64,000 nt of DNA. Origin: Gammaproteobacteria bacterium. Lineage in GTDB: Bacteria; Pseudomonadota; Gammaproteobacteria; Enterobacterales; Alteromonadaceae. Position 1 is the stretch's first letter. Each line of letters begins with the position of its first letter. The stretch is from assembly GCA_017302255.1 (NCBI GenBank), contig JAFLDV010000024.1:1-64000 (forward strand). Reading direction: 5' to 3'. This document shows positions 18,163-26,925 of this stretch, in pieces. The position numbers and the translations under genes were made by a program. The notes below the pieces were generated by a model. It saw only the letters and a program-made list of their open reading frames with translations. It made no database searches and was not told the origin of the DNA.

Positions 18163-18420
18163 ATGAATGAGCAAGCGAAGAAACCACTTACCAATGCTGA
18201 GAAACAACAGCGTTACCGCGAGAAACAAAAACACTCAGGACGTAAGGAATTACGTGGCTATTTAACCCCAGAAGCAAAAAGTTGCTACGAAGAGTTACAA
18301 GCGAAAACGGAGTGGACTGATAGCCTGATGCTCAGTAATGCGATACGTCTGATGTATGCTGCACACAAGCTCGGTCAGGTCGGACTCCTGAATAGTTGGC
18401 TAAATGAGCACAAACGTTAA
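18163..18420 (+). CDS. Small basic protein, unknown function
   Basis: An 85-residue protein from ATG 18163 with AAGG nine bases upstream (an in-frame TTG precedes it). The N-terminus is Lys/Arg/Gln-rich (LTNAEKQQRYREKQK), followed by LRGYLTPEAKSCYEELQ and two helices. The pattern resembles small helical or ribbon-helix-helix-like DNA-binding proteins, but no family is recognised. It is 68 bp upstream of the PTPS-fold gene on the same strand and divergent from fabA. Confidence 0.65.
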   Translation: MNEQAKKPLTNAEKQQRYREKQKHSGRKELRGYLTPEAKSCYEELQAKTEWTDSLMLSNAIRLMYAAHKLGQVGLLNSWLNEHKR

Positions 18421-18488
18421 TTTGATTGCTTAACCATCGGCGCTAGTTCCCGTATAATGCCGCCAATTTGATATTTCCCGGACTGACT

Positions 18489-19361
18489 ATGATCCTTTTT
18501 GTACGCGACCTCACCGTTATCGATTTTTCTTATTTGTGCCAACAACGCGGCTTGTTGGGCGAAAGCTATATAGTCGATGTCGAGTTACACGGCGATTTAG
18601 ATAACACTTCTATGGTGTTCGATTTTGGCAATGTGAAAAAGGTCATTAAGCGCGCGATAGATCAGTTAATTGACCATAAACTGGCTTATGCCTCTGCAAC
18701 GGCTGGATTAACAGTCAGTCAGCAGGCTGATATGCAAGTGTTAAGCTTAAACAGTGCACGCGGTTTGATTGAAGTTGCCTCACCATTGGTTGCCCATGTT
18801 GCAGTGCCTGGCGATGCCATTAATTTCAATACGGTGAGTCAATTCCTTACGGCAGAAATAAAGCCGTTACTACCAGCCAACGTTGAGAAAGTTGAGTTTA
18901 ACCTTCGCACCGAAAAATCTAACGGTTTTTACTACCATTACAGTCATGGCTTGAAAAAGCATGATGGCAATTGCCAGCGCATCGCGCATGGACATCGTTC
19001 AACTATTGAGATCTTTCAAAATGGCATGTTAGTGCCGCGCTTAAACAAATTCTGGACTGAGCGCTGGGAAGATATCTACTTGGGTACAGCAGAAGATTTG
19101 AGCACTGCAACGCAATGTATTTATCTTTCGGCAACGCCAGATGCGCAGTCACAATATTATTTCCGCTATCAAGCTGCACAAGGTGAGTTCCAAATCAGTT
19201 TACCGACCAGTCACTGTGAAATCGTGCCTTGCGACACCACAGTTGAATGCCTTGCTCAGTACATTGCTGATGTGCTGGTAACGCTGGAGCCTGCAGCCTA
19301 CAAGGTTGTGGCTTATGAAGGCGTAGGTAAGGGTGCTGTGGCTTTTCAATCGGTAAGCTAA
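18489..19361 (+). CDS. 6-pyruvoyl/6-carboxytetrahydropterin synthase family protein with two fold copies
   Basis: A 290-residue protein, about twice the length of QueD, from ATG 18489. The N-terminal half keeps the PTPS framework (GESYIVDVELHGDLD then SMVFDFGNVKK), but the zinc HxH of the usual HGHSY is replaced by LGES. The C-terminal half has CQRIAHGHRSTIEIF with an intact HGH. This looks like a duplicated T-fold with one degenerate zinc site. The family makes pterins or the queuosine precursor 6-carboxytetrahydropterin; whether this paralogue is an enzyme is unclear. It stands alone without que genes. Confidence 0.75.
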   Translation: MILFVRDLTVIDFSYLCQQRGLLGESYIVDVELHGDLDNTSMVFDFGNVKKVIKRAIDQLIDHKLAYASATAGLTVSQQADMQVLSLNSARGLIEVASPLVAHVAVPGDAINFNTVSQFLTAEIKPLLPANVEKVEFNLRTEKSNGFYYHYSHGLKKHDGNCQRIAHGHRSTIEIFQNGMLVPRLNKFWTERWEDIYLGTAEDLSTATQCIYLSATPDAQSQYYFRYQAAQGEFQISLPTSHCEIVPCDTTVECLAQYIADVLVTLEPAAYKVVAYEGVGKGAVAFQSVS

Positions 19362-19426
19362 TAGGCTTTGCCATAAAGTGACCGGAATTAAGCGCTAATG
19401 CTTAATTCCGGCGGTAGTCCCTCGAT

Positions 19427-21217
19427 TTAGTTCACTTGCTCAAGATTTTGATTGCTGTGCACTGCCAACCAACTTGGTGGTGTTTCTCCGTCTATTGCTA
19501 GCACCGCAGTGGTTTCTGTCGCCGCAGTTACAATAAAATCAAGCACCAGCAAACGTTGTTGTCGGAACAGGTGGACTGGTAGCTTGGTACCCAGCGGGTA
19601 TCGATTCAGCACTTGTTGGATGTTATTTTCGCTTGCTTTAAAGCCATCTATCGCAACGATAATATCTTGGTTGGCAATACCAGCCTGTTGTGCTGGTGAA
19701 TGATGACGGACACTGATCACGACCAAGCCCTCCGGTTTTTGTTCGTAACTAAAACCTAGATCCCTCGGAGGTAAGTCAAAGCTCTTCTCCCCAGAGAGAT
19801 CCGAGGTAGAGCTTGGCGCTCGCAATTGCAATTGCACTCCAAGCGCACTTAGGGACTGTGCTATCGGCAGTTGTTGCGGGCTATTCACCCATTTCTTGAA
19901 CTCATCAACTAGCGTTTGGTCATGCGTAAGTTCAAGCAATAGGGCGTAAATTCGCTCTTCAGTACTGCCGATTGTCGAAAACTCACGATAAAACAGTCGC
20001 ATCAAATCCTGTAAAACAAAACCGCGCGAACGCAGTGCGGCATCTAAACAGAGTGCAACCAAGCTGCCTTTGGCGTAATAACTGACCACCGCATTTTGGG
20101 CATTCTCGTCCTGTTTATAAAACTTGGTCCAAGCGGTGAAACTACTATCGCTAAGGCTCTGCACCAAATTCGACGGCGAGCGAACAACACGAGTAATAGT
20201 CTGACTCAAAGTCTGTAAGTACTGTGAAGCGCTAATTTTGCCACAGCGAACTAAGCTGAGGTCGTCAAAGTAGGAGGTGAACCCCTCATACAACCACAAC
20301 TGATTACTGTATTGCTCAGCGTCCAATTGATATGGGATAAGTTCCGCTGGCTTGGCACGCGTAACCCACCACAAATGAAAGTACTCATGGCTGCATAAGG
20401 CGAGGTAATTTTGATATTCCTCAGTAACAACAGAGGGCAGTTGTGGATTTGGTAAGTCAAATTTGTTCATCATCAGCAAAGTTGAATGCTGATGTTCAAG
20501 CCCACCATAGCCTTTATCGACAGCCCAATTTAAAAACCAATATTGCTCAACTTCCGCAGGCAAGCCACCAAATACATCAATCTGCTGCTGACAGATAGGC
20601 GCCAAATCTGCAGCTATCCTTGCCAAATCTGCTTGATAGGCACCTGCAAACACTAAGTGATGCGGAATACCGGATAGTTCAAAGCAAACTAATTCTAGTG
20701 CACCGGCAAGTAATGGACTATCGATCAACTGCAGATAATTTTTTGCGGTGAATTTACTTATAGTAAGCTCTGGGGCTGCTGCAAACGGATGCAAGGCACA
20801 GGCCATACGCCAGTTCGCCACTTGCGGCGGAAGTTCAATCACAAGTTGCTGTTCGGTTTCGCTAAGGCCGACAACTTCCAAGCAACTGGCTGCTGGATTT
20901 AATACCAATATTTCGCTGGATAGATAGTTAGCACGAACAGACAAATCAAAAGCATACAAATCGTAGCTGAGCTTAATCTGCTGATTAGCCTGATGCTGAT
21001 ACTGCCACGTTTGTTTATCGATTTGTGTCAGGGTAAGCGGTTGGGCTTCGCTTTGGGCGTTGATTGTAATGATATGTTTGGCAAAATCGCGAACCATATA
21101 TGAGCCAGGGATCCAGGCCGGTAATCTGAGTAAGCCATCTTGTTGACTATTAAATTGCATGGTCACCCTTAATAGGTGCGCCGATAAATCTAAAAGTTGG
21201 ATGTGGTAACTGACCAT
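19427..21217 (-). CDS. M61 family glycyl aminopeptidase with PDZ domain
   Basis: A 596-residue cytoplasmic zinc peptidase. It starts at ATG 21217; a GTG three codons upstream is the alternative. The N-terminal beta domain (about 1-170) carries the WIPGSYMVRDFAKHI block typical of M61. The catalytic HExxH is HEYFH at 277-281, with the third ligand in LYEGFTSYFDD. A PDZ domain occupies about 480-570 (EGLVVISVRHHSPAQQAGIANQD). M61 enzymes remove N-terminal glycine or alanine. It has no signal peptide. It is divergent from hinT. Confidence 0.9.
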   Translation of the reverse strand: MVSYHIQLLDLSAHLLRVTMQFNSQQDGLLRLPAWIPGSYMVRDFAKHIITINAQSEAQPLTLTQIDKQTWQYQHQANQQIKLSYDLYAFDLSVRANYLSSEILVLNPAASCLEVVGLSETEQQLVIELPPQVANWRMACALHPFAAAPELTISKFTAKNYLQLIDSPLLAGALELVCFELSGIPHHLVFAGAYQADLARIAADLAPICQQQIDVFGGLPAEVEQYWFLNWAVDKGYGGLEHQHSTLLMMNKFDLPNPQLPSVVTEEYQNYLALCSHEYFHLWWVTRAKPAELIPYQLDAEQYSNQLWLYEGFTSYFDDLSLVRCGKISASQYLQTLSQTITRVVRSPSNLVQSLSDSSFTAWTKFYKQDENAQNAVVSYYAKGSLVALCLDAALRSRGFVLQDLMRLFYREFSTIGSTEERIYALLLELTHDQTLVDEFKKWVNSPQQLPIAQSLSALGVQLQLRAPSSTSDLSGEKSFDLPPRDLGFSYEQKPEGLVVISVRHHSPAQQAGIANQDIIVAIDGFKASENNIQQVLNRYPLGTKLPVHLFRQQRLLVLDFIVTAATETTAVLAIDGETPPSWLAVHSNQNLEQVN

Positions 21218-21283
21218 ATTCTTCACTTATACTCGAAGTGTTTGAAAATTCGATTATAACGGCATATTCGCAATGGAGACACT

Positions 21284-21634
21284 ATGAGCGCGGAAACCAT
21301 TTTTAGTAAAATTATTCGTCGAGAAATTCCTGCTAACATTCTGTATCAAGACGAACTTGTCACGGCGTTTCGCGATATCAACCCACGTGCACCAACGCAC
21401 ATTCTGATTGTTCCAAATCAATTGATCCCAACAGTGAACGATGTTGAGCCGGAACATGAAGCTGCGCTAGGTCGTATGTTCACCGTAGCGCGCAAACTGG
21501 CGAAAGAAGCGGGGATTGATGAAAAGGGTTATCGTTTAATTATGAATTGTAACGAACATGGTGGCCAAGAGGTTTACCATATTCATATGCATCTGGTCGG
21601 TGGCCATGCGCTTGGGGCTATGTTGGCGCGCTAA
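21284..21634 (+). CDS. hinT: HIT-family purine nucleoside phosphoramidase HinT
   Basis: A 116-residue histidine-triad protein that hydrolyses AMP-lysine-type phosphoramidates. The triad is HIHMHLVGG at about 98-106, and the [18 protein letters not shown] start and [16 protein letters not shown] strand are diagnostic. The length matches E. coli HinT (119). The start ATG 21284 follows GGAGAC. Its divergent neighbour is the M61 peptidase. Confidence 0.94.
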   Translation: MSAETIFSKIIRREIPANILYQDELVTAFRDINPRAPTHILIVPNQLIPTVNDVEPEHEAALGRMFTVARKLAKEAGIDEKGYRLIMNCNEHGGQEVYHIHMHLVGGHALGAMLAR

Positions 21635-21749
21635 CCCTTGATTGGGGATCTGTGTCATCTGCACTTCGCTTTGGAAAAGTGCGAATTAATGCTGGCATTT
21701 CCCAATAAAGTCACTAGAATCCGCGGTTTTACGTCGTTGGAGTTACTTT

Positions 21750-22148
21750 ATGGATCTTGAAGCCTTAAAAGCTATTCGCACTGAGTACGCCGTAACGCGA
21801 GTCACTAAAACCGTGTTTCCCGGGCGCACTAACCATCATAATACTTTGTTCGGTGGCGAAGCGTTAGCTTGGATGGATGAAGCGGCGTTTATCGCAGCGA
21901 CGCGTTTTTGCCGCAAACCTTTGGTGACCGTATCGTCTGACCGCGTAGATTTCAAAGAATCTATTCCGGCTGGAACTATCATTGAATTAGTGGCACGGAT
22001 TGAACATGTCGGCCGCACGAGTATTCGAGTCAACGTCGATATTTTTGTTGAAAACATGTACAGCGATGACCAGCACAAAGCAATTTCTGGCACTTTCACC
22101 TTTGTGGCACTTGGTCCAGATCGCAAACCAACGCCGGTTCTTGGTTAA
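21750..22148 (+). CDS. Hot-dog acyl-CoA thioesterase
   Basis: A 132-residue YciA/BACH-type thioesterase hydrolysing acyl-CoA to free acid and CoA. VFPGRTNHHNTLFGGEALAWMDEAAFIAA is the family signature: an Asn/His-rich turn and the catalytic Asp in the central helix. VTVSSDRVDFKESIPAG and the GRTSIRV strand follow. The final FTFVALGPDRKPTPV is also typical. The start is ATG 21750 after GGAGTTAC. Its chain-length preference cannot be told. Confidence 0.9.
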   Translation: MDLEALKAIRTEYAVTRVTKTVFPGRTNHHNTLFGGEALAWMDEAAFIAATRFCRKPLVTVSSDRVDFKESIPAGTIIELVARIEHVGRTSIRVNVDIFVENMYSDDQHKAISGTFTFVALGPDRKPTPVLG

Positions 22149-22208
22149 TTCACTTGAGCAATGTTGTGGCCAGGGGTAGATTAACCGAGTACAAGCAAAG
22201 GAGCACCA

Positions 22209-22676
22209 ATGAAATCTATTCAAGAATGGTTCGCGGAGTATTCGGTTAGTCATCAAAATCCCATTAATAAGAAAATTCATTTTTTCGCGGTGCCAGCTAT
22301 TTATCTGACCGTATTTGGGATGATGTGGCATATTCCGATGCCTTTTGCCACGCTCTCTGAGCAACAAATTACTTGGCCCTTGCTGTTGGCGATCCCAGTT
22401 TTGTTGTTTTATTTCAATTTATCTCGCGCCATTGGTGTTGGAATGACTATTTTCACCGCCTTTGTGGTGTTATTCGTCCGTTGGTTTGAAAGCGAGGTGG
22501 AATTCAGTTTGACCCTGTCGTCGGCGCTATTTTTTGCGTTTTTGTGGGTGTTACAATTTATCGGCCATGCGATTGAGGGCAAAAAGCCATCATTTTTTAA
22601 AGATCTGCAGTTTCTGTTAATTGGTCCTGCTTGGATCCTTGGCTTTGTGCTAAATAAAATTGGGATCCGCTATTAG
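22209..22676 (+). CDS. Mpo1-like (DUF962) membrane protein
   Basis: A 155-residue integral membrane protein with four predicted helices. The opening SIQEWFAEYSVSHQNPINKKIHFFAVP has the family histidines (SHQNP, KKIHF), and FIGHAIEGKKPSFF near 117-130 carries another conserved histidine. The yeast relative Mpo1 is an iron-dependent dioxygenase for 2-hydroxy fatty acids; the bacterial role is not established. The start ATG 22209 has AAAGGAG eight bases upstream. Confidence 0.88.
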   Translation: MKSIQEWFAEYSVSHQNPINKKIHFFAVPAIYLTVFGMMWHIPMPFATLSEQQITWPLLLAIPVLLFYFNLSRAIGVGMTIFTAFVVLFVRWFESEVEFSLTLSSALFFAFLWVLQFIGHAIEGKKPSFFKDLQFLLIGPAWILGFVLNKIGIRY

Positions 22677-22764
22677 TGCGACTAACGGGACGTGGTGCAG
22701 GTTCAACGCCCGCCGTCATCGCAGATCTTTTGGTATAATCGGTGGCTAATTTTTAACATTTCTT

Positions 22765-23856
22765 GTGTTTAGCGAGTTGCCGTTGCAAAAAATCTTTGAA
22801 GACCGCCAACGACAGTTTTGGATCCTACATACCCTTGGTTGGTTAGGCTTTGCTATTGCCGCCTATTTAGGGGCATTGTTTCAAGAAATGCGCAATGCTT
22901 ACTTGCTTGTAGTCGCGCTAGATGCGTACGCGGGCTGGTTACTTTCGTTACCTCTTCGTTATTTATTCCAGCGGATTTGGAATTGGAAACCTGTCCATAT
23001 GGTTTTGACAGTGCTGGCATCGGCATTTTGCCTCGCATTGATTTGGACCGTCATTAAAAACTTCAACTATTGGCAAATTTATAAGCACGGATTTACGCCG
23101 GATGACTGGTTACAGTATTTCCGCCAAGCGACCGTTGGTTTTTATGTGATGCTCAGTTGGTGTGGTTTGTATTTTGGTATCCGTTATTACCAAATCCTGC
23201 AGCAGGAAAAACAAAAGTCGCTAACGGCCTCAAATAAGGCCCATGAAGCGCAACTTAAAATGCTGCGTTATCAGCTAAACCCGCATTTTCTGTTTAATAC
23301 CTTAAACGCGATCTCAACGCTGGTACTGATTAACGAAGCTGATACCGCCAATAAAATGTTGACCCGGTTAAGCGACTTTTTGCGCTATTCACTCTACAAA
23401 GATCCGATCAAGAAAGTGCCGTTGCAGCAAGAGATCTACGCTGCGAGCCTGTATTTAGAGATCGAAAAAGTCCGGTTTGCTGAGCGTCTAACTATCGAAT
23501 ATGACGTTGCGGAAAATACTCAAGATGCTTTAGTACCTAGTTTAATTTTGCAACCTTTAGTCGAAAATGCCATCAAATATGCTGTGGCGCGACAATCGGC
23601 TGGTGGTTTTATCAGTATCAAATCTCGCAAGTTCGGCCATGATTTATTGATCGAAGTTGCCGACAATGGGCCAGGAATGCCTATTGACGATGGACTACCA
23701 AAGGATGTTGGCGGTCTGGGGCTAGTCAATACAAGAGATCGACTCGCTGCCTTATACGACCAAAATTTTTCGCTGGTGTTAACCCATAATCAGCCGCAGG
23801 GCGTACAGGTAAACATCCGTATTCCGTTTGAGGTGGAAATTTCCGATGAAAAGTAA
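22765..23856 (+). CDS. LytS/YehU-type sensor histidine kinase
   Basis: A 363-residue sensor with about four transmembrane helices in the first 150 residues and no large periplasmic domain. The kinase is of the His_kinase (LytS/YehU) class: phosphoacceptor in LNPHFLFNTLNAIS (His about 174), N-box LQPLVENAIKYAV and G-boxes DNGPGMP and GGLGLVNTRDRL. Start GTG 22765 is assigned from frame length; the ribosome site is weak. Its stop overlaps the start of the response regulator by 11 bp, so they are translationally coupled. The stimulus is unknown. Confidence 0.88.
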   Translation: MFSELPLQKIFEDRQRQFWILHTLGWLGFAIAAYLGALFQEMRNAYLLVVALDAYAGWLLSLPLRYLFQRIWNWKPVHMVLTVLASAFCLALIWTVIKNFNYWQIYKHGFTPDDWLQYFRQATVGFYVMLSWCGLYFGIRYYQILQQEKQKSLTASNKAHEAQLKMLRYQLNPHFLFNTLNAISTLVLINEADTANKMLTRLSDFLRYSLYKDPIKKVPLQQEIYAASLYLEIEKVRFAERLTIEYDVAENTQDALVPSLILQPLVENAIKYAVARQSAGGFISIKSRKFGHDLLIEVADNGPGMPIDDGLPKDVGGLGLVNTRDRLAALYDQNFSLVLTHNQPQGVQVNIRIPFEVEISDEK

Positions 23857-24673
23857 TTTGAAAGTCGTCGTCGTTGACGACGAACCATTAGCGCGCAAGG
23901 GCATGTTAATGCGCTTAGGCCAATTTCCAGATCTGGAAGTGGTTGCTGAGTGCGCCAACGGTGCAGAAGCTGTGCAAGCTGTCATTGATTTTGCGCCTGA
24001 TGTTATGTTTTTAGATGTTGAAATGCCGGTATTGGATGGTTTTGGAGTGCTAAAATCGCTGCAGCAACAACAATTACCGATGCCATACATCATTTTCGTT
24101 ACTGCTTTTGACCATTATGCGCTAAATGCATTCGACGTGAATGCTGTGGATTACGTGCTAAAGCCTGTGGAGTCAAATCGCCTGCAAGCTGCGGTCGATA
24201 AGTTGATGAAAGCTTTTGAGGCCCGTGATGATCACAAGCACAAAGGACAATTAGCTGAAGTAGTAGCGAAACTTACTGGTGAACACGCCGACAATATTTT
24301 GCAACGACTGGATGATGAAAGCCCTGTGATGCACGACAAGTATCCGGACGCCATCTCTATTAAAGATAGCGGTGAGATCACCCGAGTGTTGGTTGCGAAT
24401 ATTGATTGGGTTGATGCAGCAGGTGATTACATGTGTATCCATACCAACGATGGTCAGACACACATTTTGCGGCGCACCATGAAAGAATTAGAACATGAGC
24501 TTGATCCGCGTTTGTTTGTCCGGGTCCATCGTTCTGCGATCGTAAACGTAAACACCATTGCCAAACTACAGATGTTATCGAACGGTGAGCATCAGTTGAT
24601 GCTGACAAATGGGCAGTCGGTCAAAGTAAGTCGGAGCTATAAAGATCGGGTAAAAACCGTATTTAGTGCCTAA
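23846..24673 (+). CDS. LytTR-family response regulator
   Basis: A 275-residue partner of the preceding kinase. The receiver domain (1-120) has acidic DDEP, phosphoacceptor Asp57 in VMFLDVEMP, Thr in FVTAFD and Lys in YVLKPVE. A linker leads to a C-terminal LytTR DNA-binding domain (about 175-275) with DAAGDYMCIHT and RVHRSAIVNVNTI. It begins at ATG 23846 inside the end of the kinase gene; an in-frame TTG at 23828 is rejected. LytTR regulators bind paired direct repeats; its targets were not found here. Confidence 0.92.
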   Translation: MKSNLKVVVVDDEPLARKGMLMRLGQFPDLEVVAECANGAEAVQAVIDFAPDVMFLDVEMPVLDGFGVLKSLQQQQLPMPYIIFVTAFDHYALNAFDVNAVDYVLKPVESNRLQAAVDKLMKAFEARDDHKHKGQLAEVVAKLTGEHADNILQRLDDESPVMHDKYPDAISIKDSGEITRVLVANIDWVDAAGDYMCIHTNDGQTHILRRTMKELEHELDPRLFVRVHRSAIVNVNTIAKLQMLSNGEHQLMLTNGQSVKVSRSYKDRVKTVFSA

Positions 24674-24700
24674 CACTTAGTTCTAAATGGATTACTTAGC

Positions 24701-24730
24701 AAAAACCACCGTAATTCCGGTGGTTTTTTT
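24701..24730. terminator. Bidirectional terminator between the LytTR regulator and pfkA
   Basis: A 9-bp stem (aaaccaccg/cggtggttt, 6-nt loop) with A-run before and T-run after, between convergent genes. Confidence 0.92.
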
Positions 24731-24748
24731 ATTGCACAACAGTATTGG

Positions 24749-25729
24749 TTATTGTTGTAAGGTGTTCTGTTGCCATGCGAGCAGGTAAGTATCGGCTTTT
24801 TTATGTTTCTCACCGGTTGTAGCAAGTGGGTAAAGTCCGAGATGACCTGCTTGTTCGCCGGCCATCATTAGATGTGCACGGCCAGCTAGCAGTTGTTCAA
24901 TCGCGTAGGCTGATAATTTTGTTGCCAAAATTCTATCGGCACCGACCGGACTTCCACCACGCTGTAAATGACCGAGCACCACAGCACGACATTCGGTGCC
25001 ACTTTGCTCAGATAATGCCTGAGCCAGTGCGGTAGCCCCATCCTTGTACATAGTTTCAGCCATCACGATGATGTAACTGCCTTTGCCATAGTTTTGCTGA
25101 AAACGCCGGATGTCGTTCGCCAAATCTTGGATATCAATGGCGCCATATTCAGGACAAATAATTTGCTCAGCAGCGCTGGCGATCCCTGCGGCCAAAGCCA
25201 AGTAGCCGGTATGACGCCCCATGACTTCAACTAAAAATGTCCGTTCAAAGGCATCAGCTGTATCTCGAATCTTATCTATGGCATCCAGTGCGGTGTCAAG
25301 AGCTGTGGCAAAACCAATGGTGTAATCAGTGCCGTCAACGTCATTGTCGATGGTGCCTGGTAAGCCGACTAACTGACCGCGATAAAATTGACTAAGTGCC
25401 ATGCATCCACGAAAACTGCCATCACCACCAATCACAACAAGTGCATCAATTTCTAATTCGTGCAGTACGTCGGCTGCGATTTGCGGGCCATCCGCCTGCT
25501 GCAGCTGCGCACACCGAGCACTTTTTAAAATGGTGCCGCCAAGCTGAATAATGTGAAGAACATCCATGTTACTAAGCACCCGATATTCTCGATTAAAAAT
25601 ACCGTTAAACCCATGCGAAAAACCTACAACTTCAAGTTGGTGTTGGGATGCAGTTAATACCAGAGCGCGAATTGCTGCATTCATGCCTGGAGCGTCACCG
25701 CCAGAAGTTAAAATGCCGATCCTTTTCAT
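24749..25729 (-). CDS. pfkA: ATP-dependent 6-phosphofructokinase
   Basis: Phosphorylates fructose 6-phosphate to the 1,6-bisphosphate. The 326 residues compare with 320 in E. coli PfkA. The ATP-type loop GGDGSFRG (about 101-108) lacks the Asp of pyrophosphate-dependent enzymes. The catalytic base lies in PGTIDNDVDGTD (about 124-135), with MGRHTGYLA and GHLQRGGSP as substrate motifs. It is convergent with the LytTR gene. Its presence means the cell can run full glycolysis beside the Entner-Doudoroff genes encoded 4 kb away. Confidence 0.95.
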   Translation of the reverse strand: MKRIGILTSGGDAPGMNAAIRALVLTASQHQLEVVGFSHGFNGIFNREYRVLSNMDVLHIIQLGGTILKSARCAQLQQADGPQIAADVLHELEIDALVVIGGDGSFRGCMALSQFYRGQLVGLPGTIDNDVDGTDYTIGFATALDTALDAIDKIRDTADAFERTFLVEVMGRHTGYLALAAGIASAAEQIICPEYGAIDIQDLANDIRRFQQNYGKGSYIIVMAETMYKDGATALAQALSEQSGTECRAVVLGHLQRGGSPVGADRILATKLSAYAIEQLLAGRAHLMMAGEQAGHLGLYPLATTGEKHKKADTYLLAWQQNTLQQ

Positions 25730-25912
25730 GTTCAGTGCTCATATCAAAACGTGGTGACGTTATCTTGCCAGAAATTAGTTAGCGTTGCTTGACCTGCAAC
25801 AAATAACAGCGGTTAGTTGTCGGTCTGACGCAAAAAAACATAAAGCGGGCGACAAGCGAGAAAAAACCAGCGAAAATAGACACTTCGCATCTTGTCGTCA
25901 AAGGTTAGTTTC

Positions 25913-26857
25913 ATGCATCAAGCATCTGGTCGTGCACTTTATGGTTTCTGCCTCGCTTTAACTACCGCGGTGTTGTGGGGAATGTTGCCCATCGCGCTCA
26001 AAATTGTTTTAACTGATCTCACGGCAAACACTATTACTTGGGTGCGTTTTTTAGCGGCAGCCACCTTTGTCGCGGTGGTTTTATACAAACACAACAGTTT
26101 GCCGAGTTTAGCCAAAGCGCGCGGCAAAGTACTGAAGCTATTAATTATCGCAGTGGTTGGTTTGTTGCTAAATTACATTTTGTATCTAGTTGGCCTGTCG
26201 CTGCTTACCGCTGAAACAGCTCAAGTCGTCATTCAGTTAGCGCCATTTTTAATGATGCTTGGTGGGATTTTCATTTTCCGCGAGCATCTGTTGTTGTGGC
26301 AGCGCATTGGTGCTGTGTTACTGATGGTTGGGTTGTTATTGTTTTTCAATGACCGATTACTGCTGCTGCTTACGCAATTCGGTCAAGATAGTTATGGCGT
26401 ATTGTTGGTGATAGTTGCTGCGGTGACATGGGCTGCTTACGCCTTAGCGCAAAAACAGTTGTTGATGACCTACAATTCACAGCAAATTATGTTGTTTATC
26501 TACGTCGCTGGCGCAATTAGCTTTTTACCTTTGGCAGAATGGGCGCCTTTAGCCACCATGAGTGGTTTGCATTGGGCGCTATTACTGTTTTGTTGCTTGA
26601 ACACTATTGTTGCTTATGGTGCCTTTGCTGAAGCTTTACAGCACTGGGAGGCGTCAAAGGTGAGTGCCGTATTGGCGATCACACCTTTATTGACCATTTT
26701 GTTTGCAAATTTAGTCAGCTGGGTTTGGCCTGATGCACCTGCGGCGCAGCCATTAAACGTCTGGTCTATTGCTGGAGCTTGCATGGTGGTGGTGGGCTCG
26801 GCAGTTACCGCGCTTGCGCCATTGCTGAAGCAGTATCGGGCGCGGCAACAAGCGTAA
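25913..26857 (+). CDS. EamA/DMT-family transporter
   Basis: A 314-residue protein with about ten transmembrane helices formed by two EamA repeats (about 10-140 and 160-300). The start is ATG 25913, nine bases after AAAGG; the frame reaches a TTG seven codons earlier. Typical features are AVLWGMLPIALKI in helix 1, TWVRFLAA in helix 2 and TWAAYALAQKQLL at the second repeat. These proteins export or take up small metabolites; the substrate is unknown. It stands alone between divergent pfkA and convergent pyk. Confidence 0.88.
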   Translation: MHQASGRALYGFCLALTTAVLWGMLPIALKIVLTDLTANTITWVRFLAAATFVAVVLYKHNSLPSLAKARGKVLKLLIIAVVGLLLNYILYLVGLSLLTAETAQVVIQLAPFLMMLGGIFIFREHLLLWQRIGAVLLMVGLLLFFNDRLLLLLTQFGQDSYGVLLVIVAAVTWAAYALAQKQLLMTYNSQQIMLFIYVAGAISFLPLAEWAPLATMSGLHWALLLFCCLNTIVAYGAFAEALQHWEASKVSAVLAITPLLTILFANLVSWVWPDAPAAQPLNVWSIAGACMVVVGSAVTALAPLLKQYRARQQA

Positions 26858-26880
26858 CTTTGGCATTAATCCGAAAAAAG

Positions 26881-26905
26881 AAAAGCCCGCATCGCGGGCT
26901 TTTCT
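26881..26905. terminator. Bidirectional terminator between the EamA gene and pyk
   Basis: Stem agcccgc/gcgggct with 3-nt loop (26884-26900), flanked by A-run and T-run. Confidence 0.92.
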
Positions 26906-26925
26906 ACGTTATGAGGATTGGTCGA

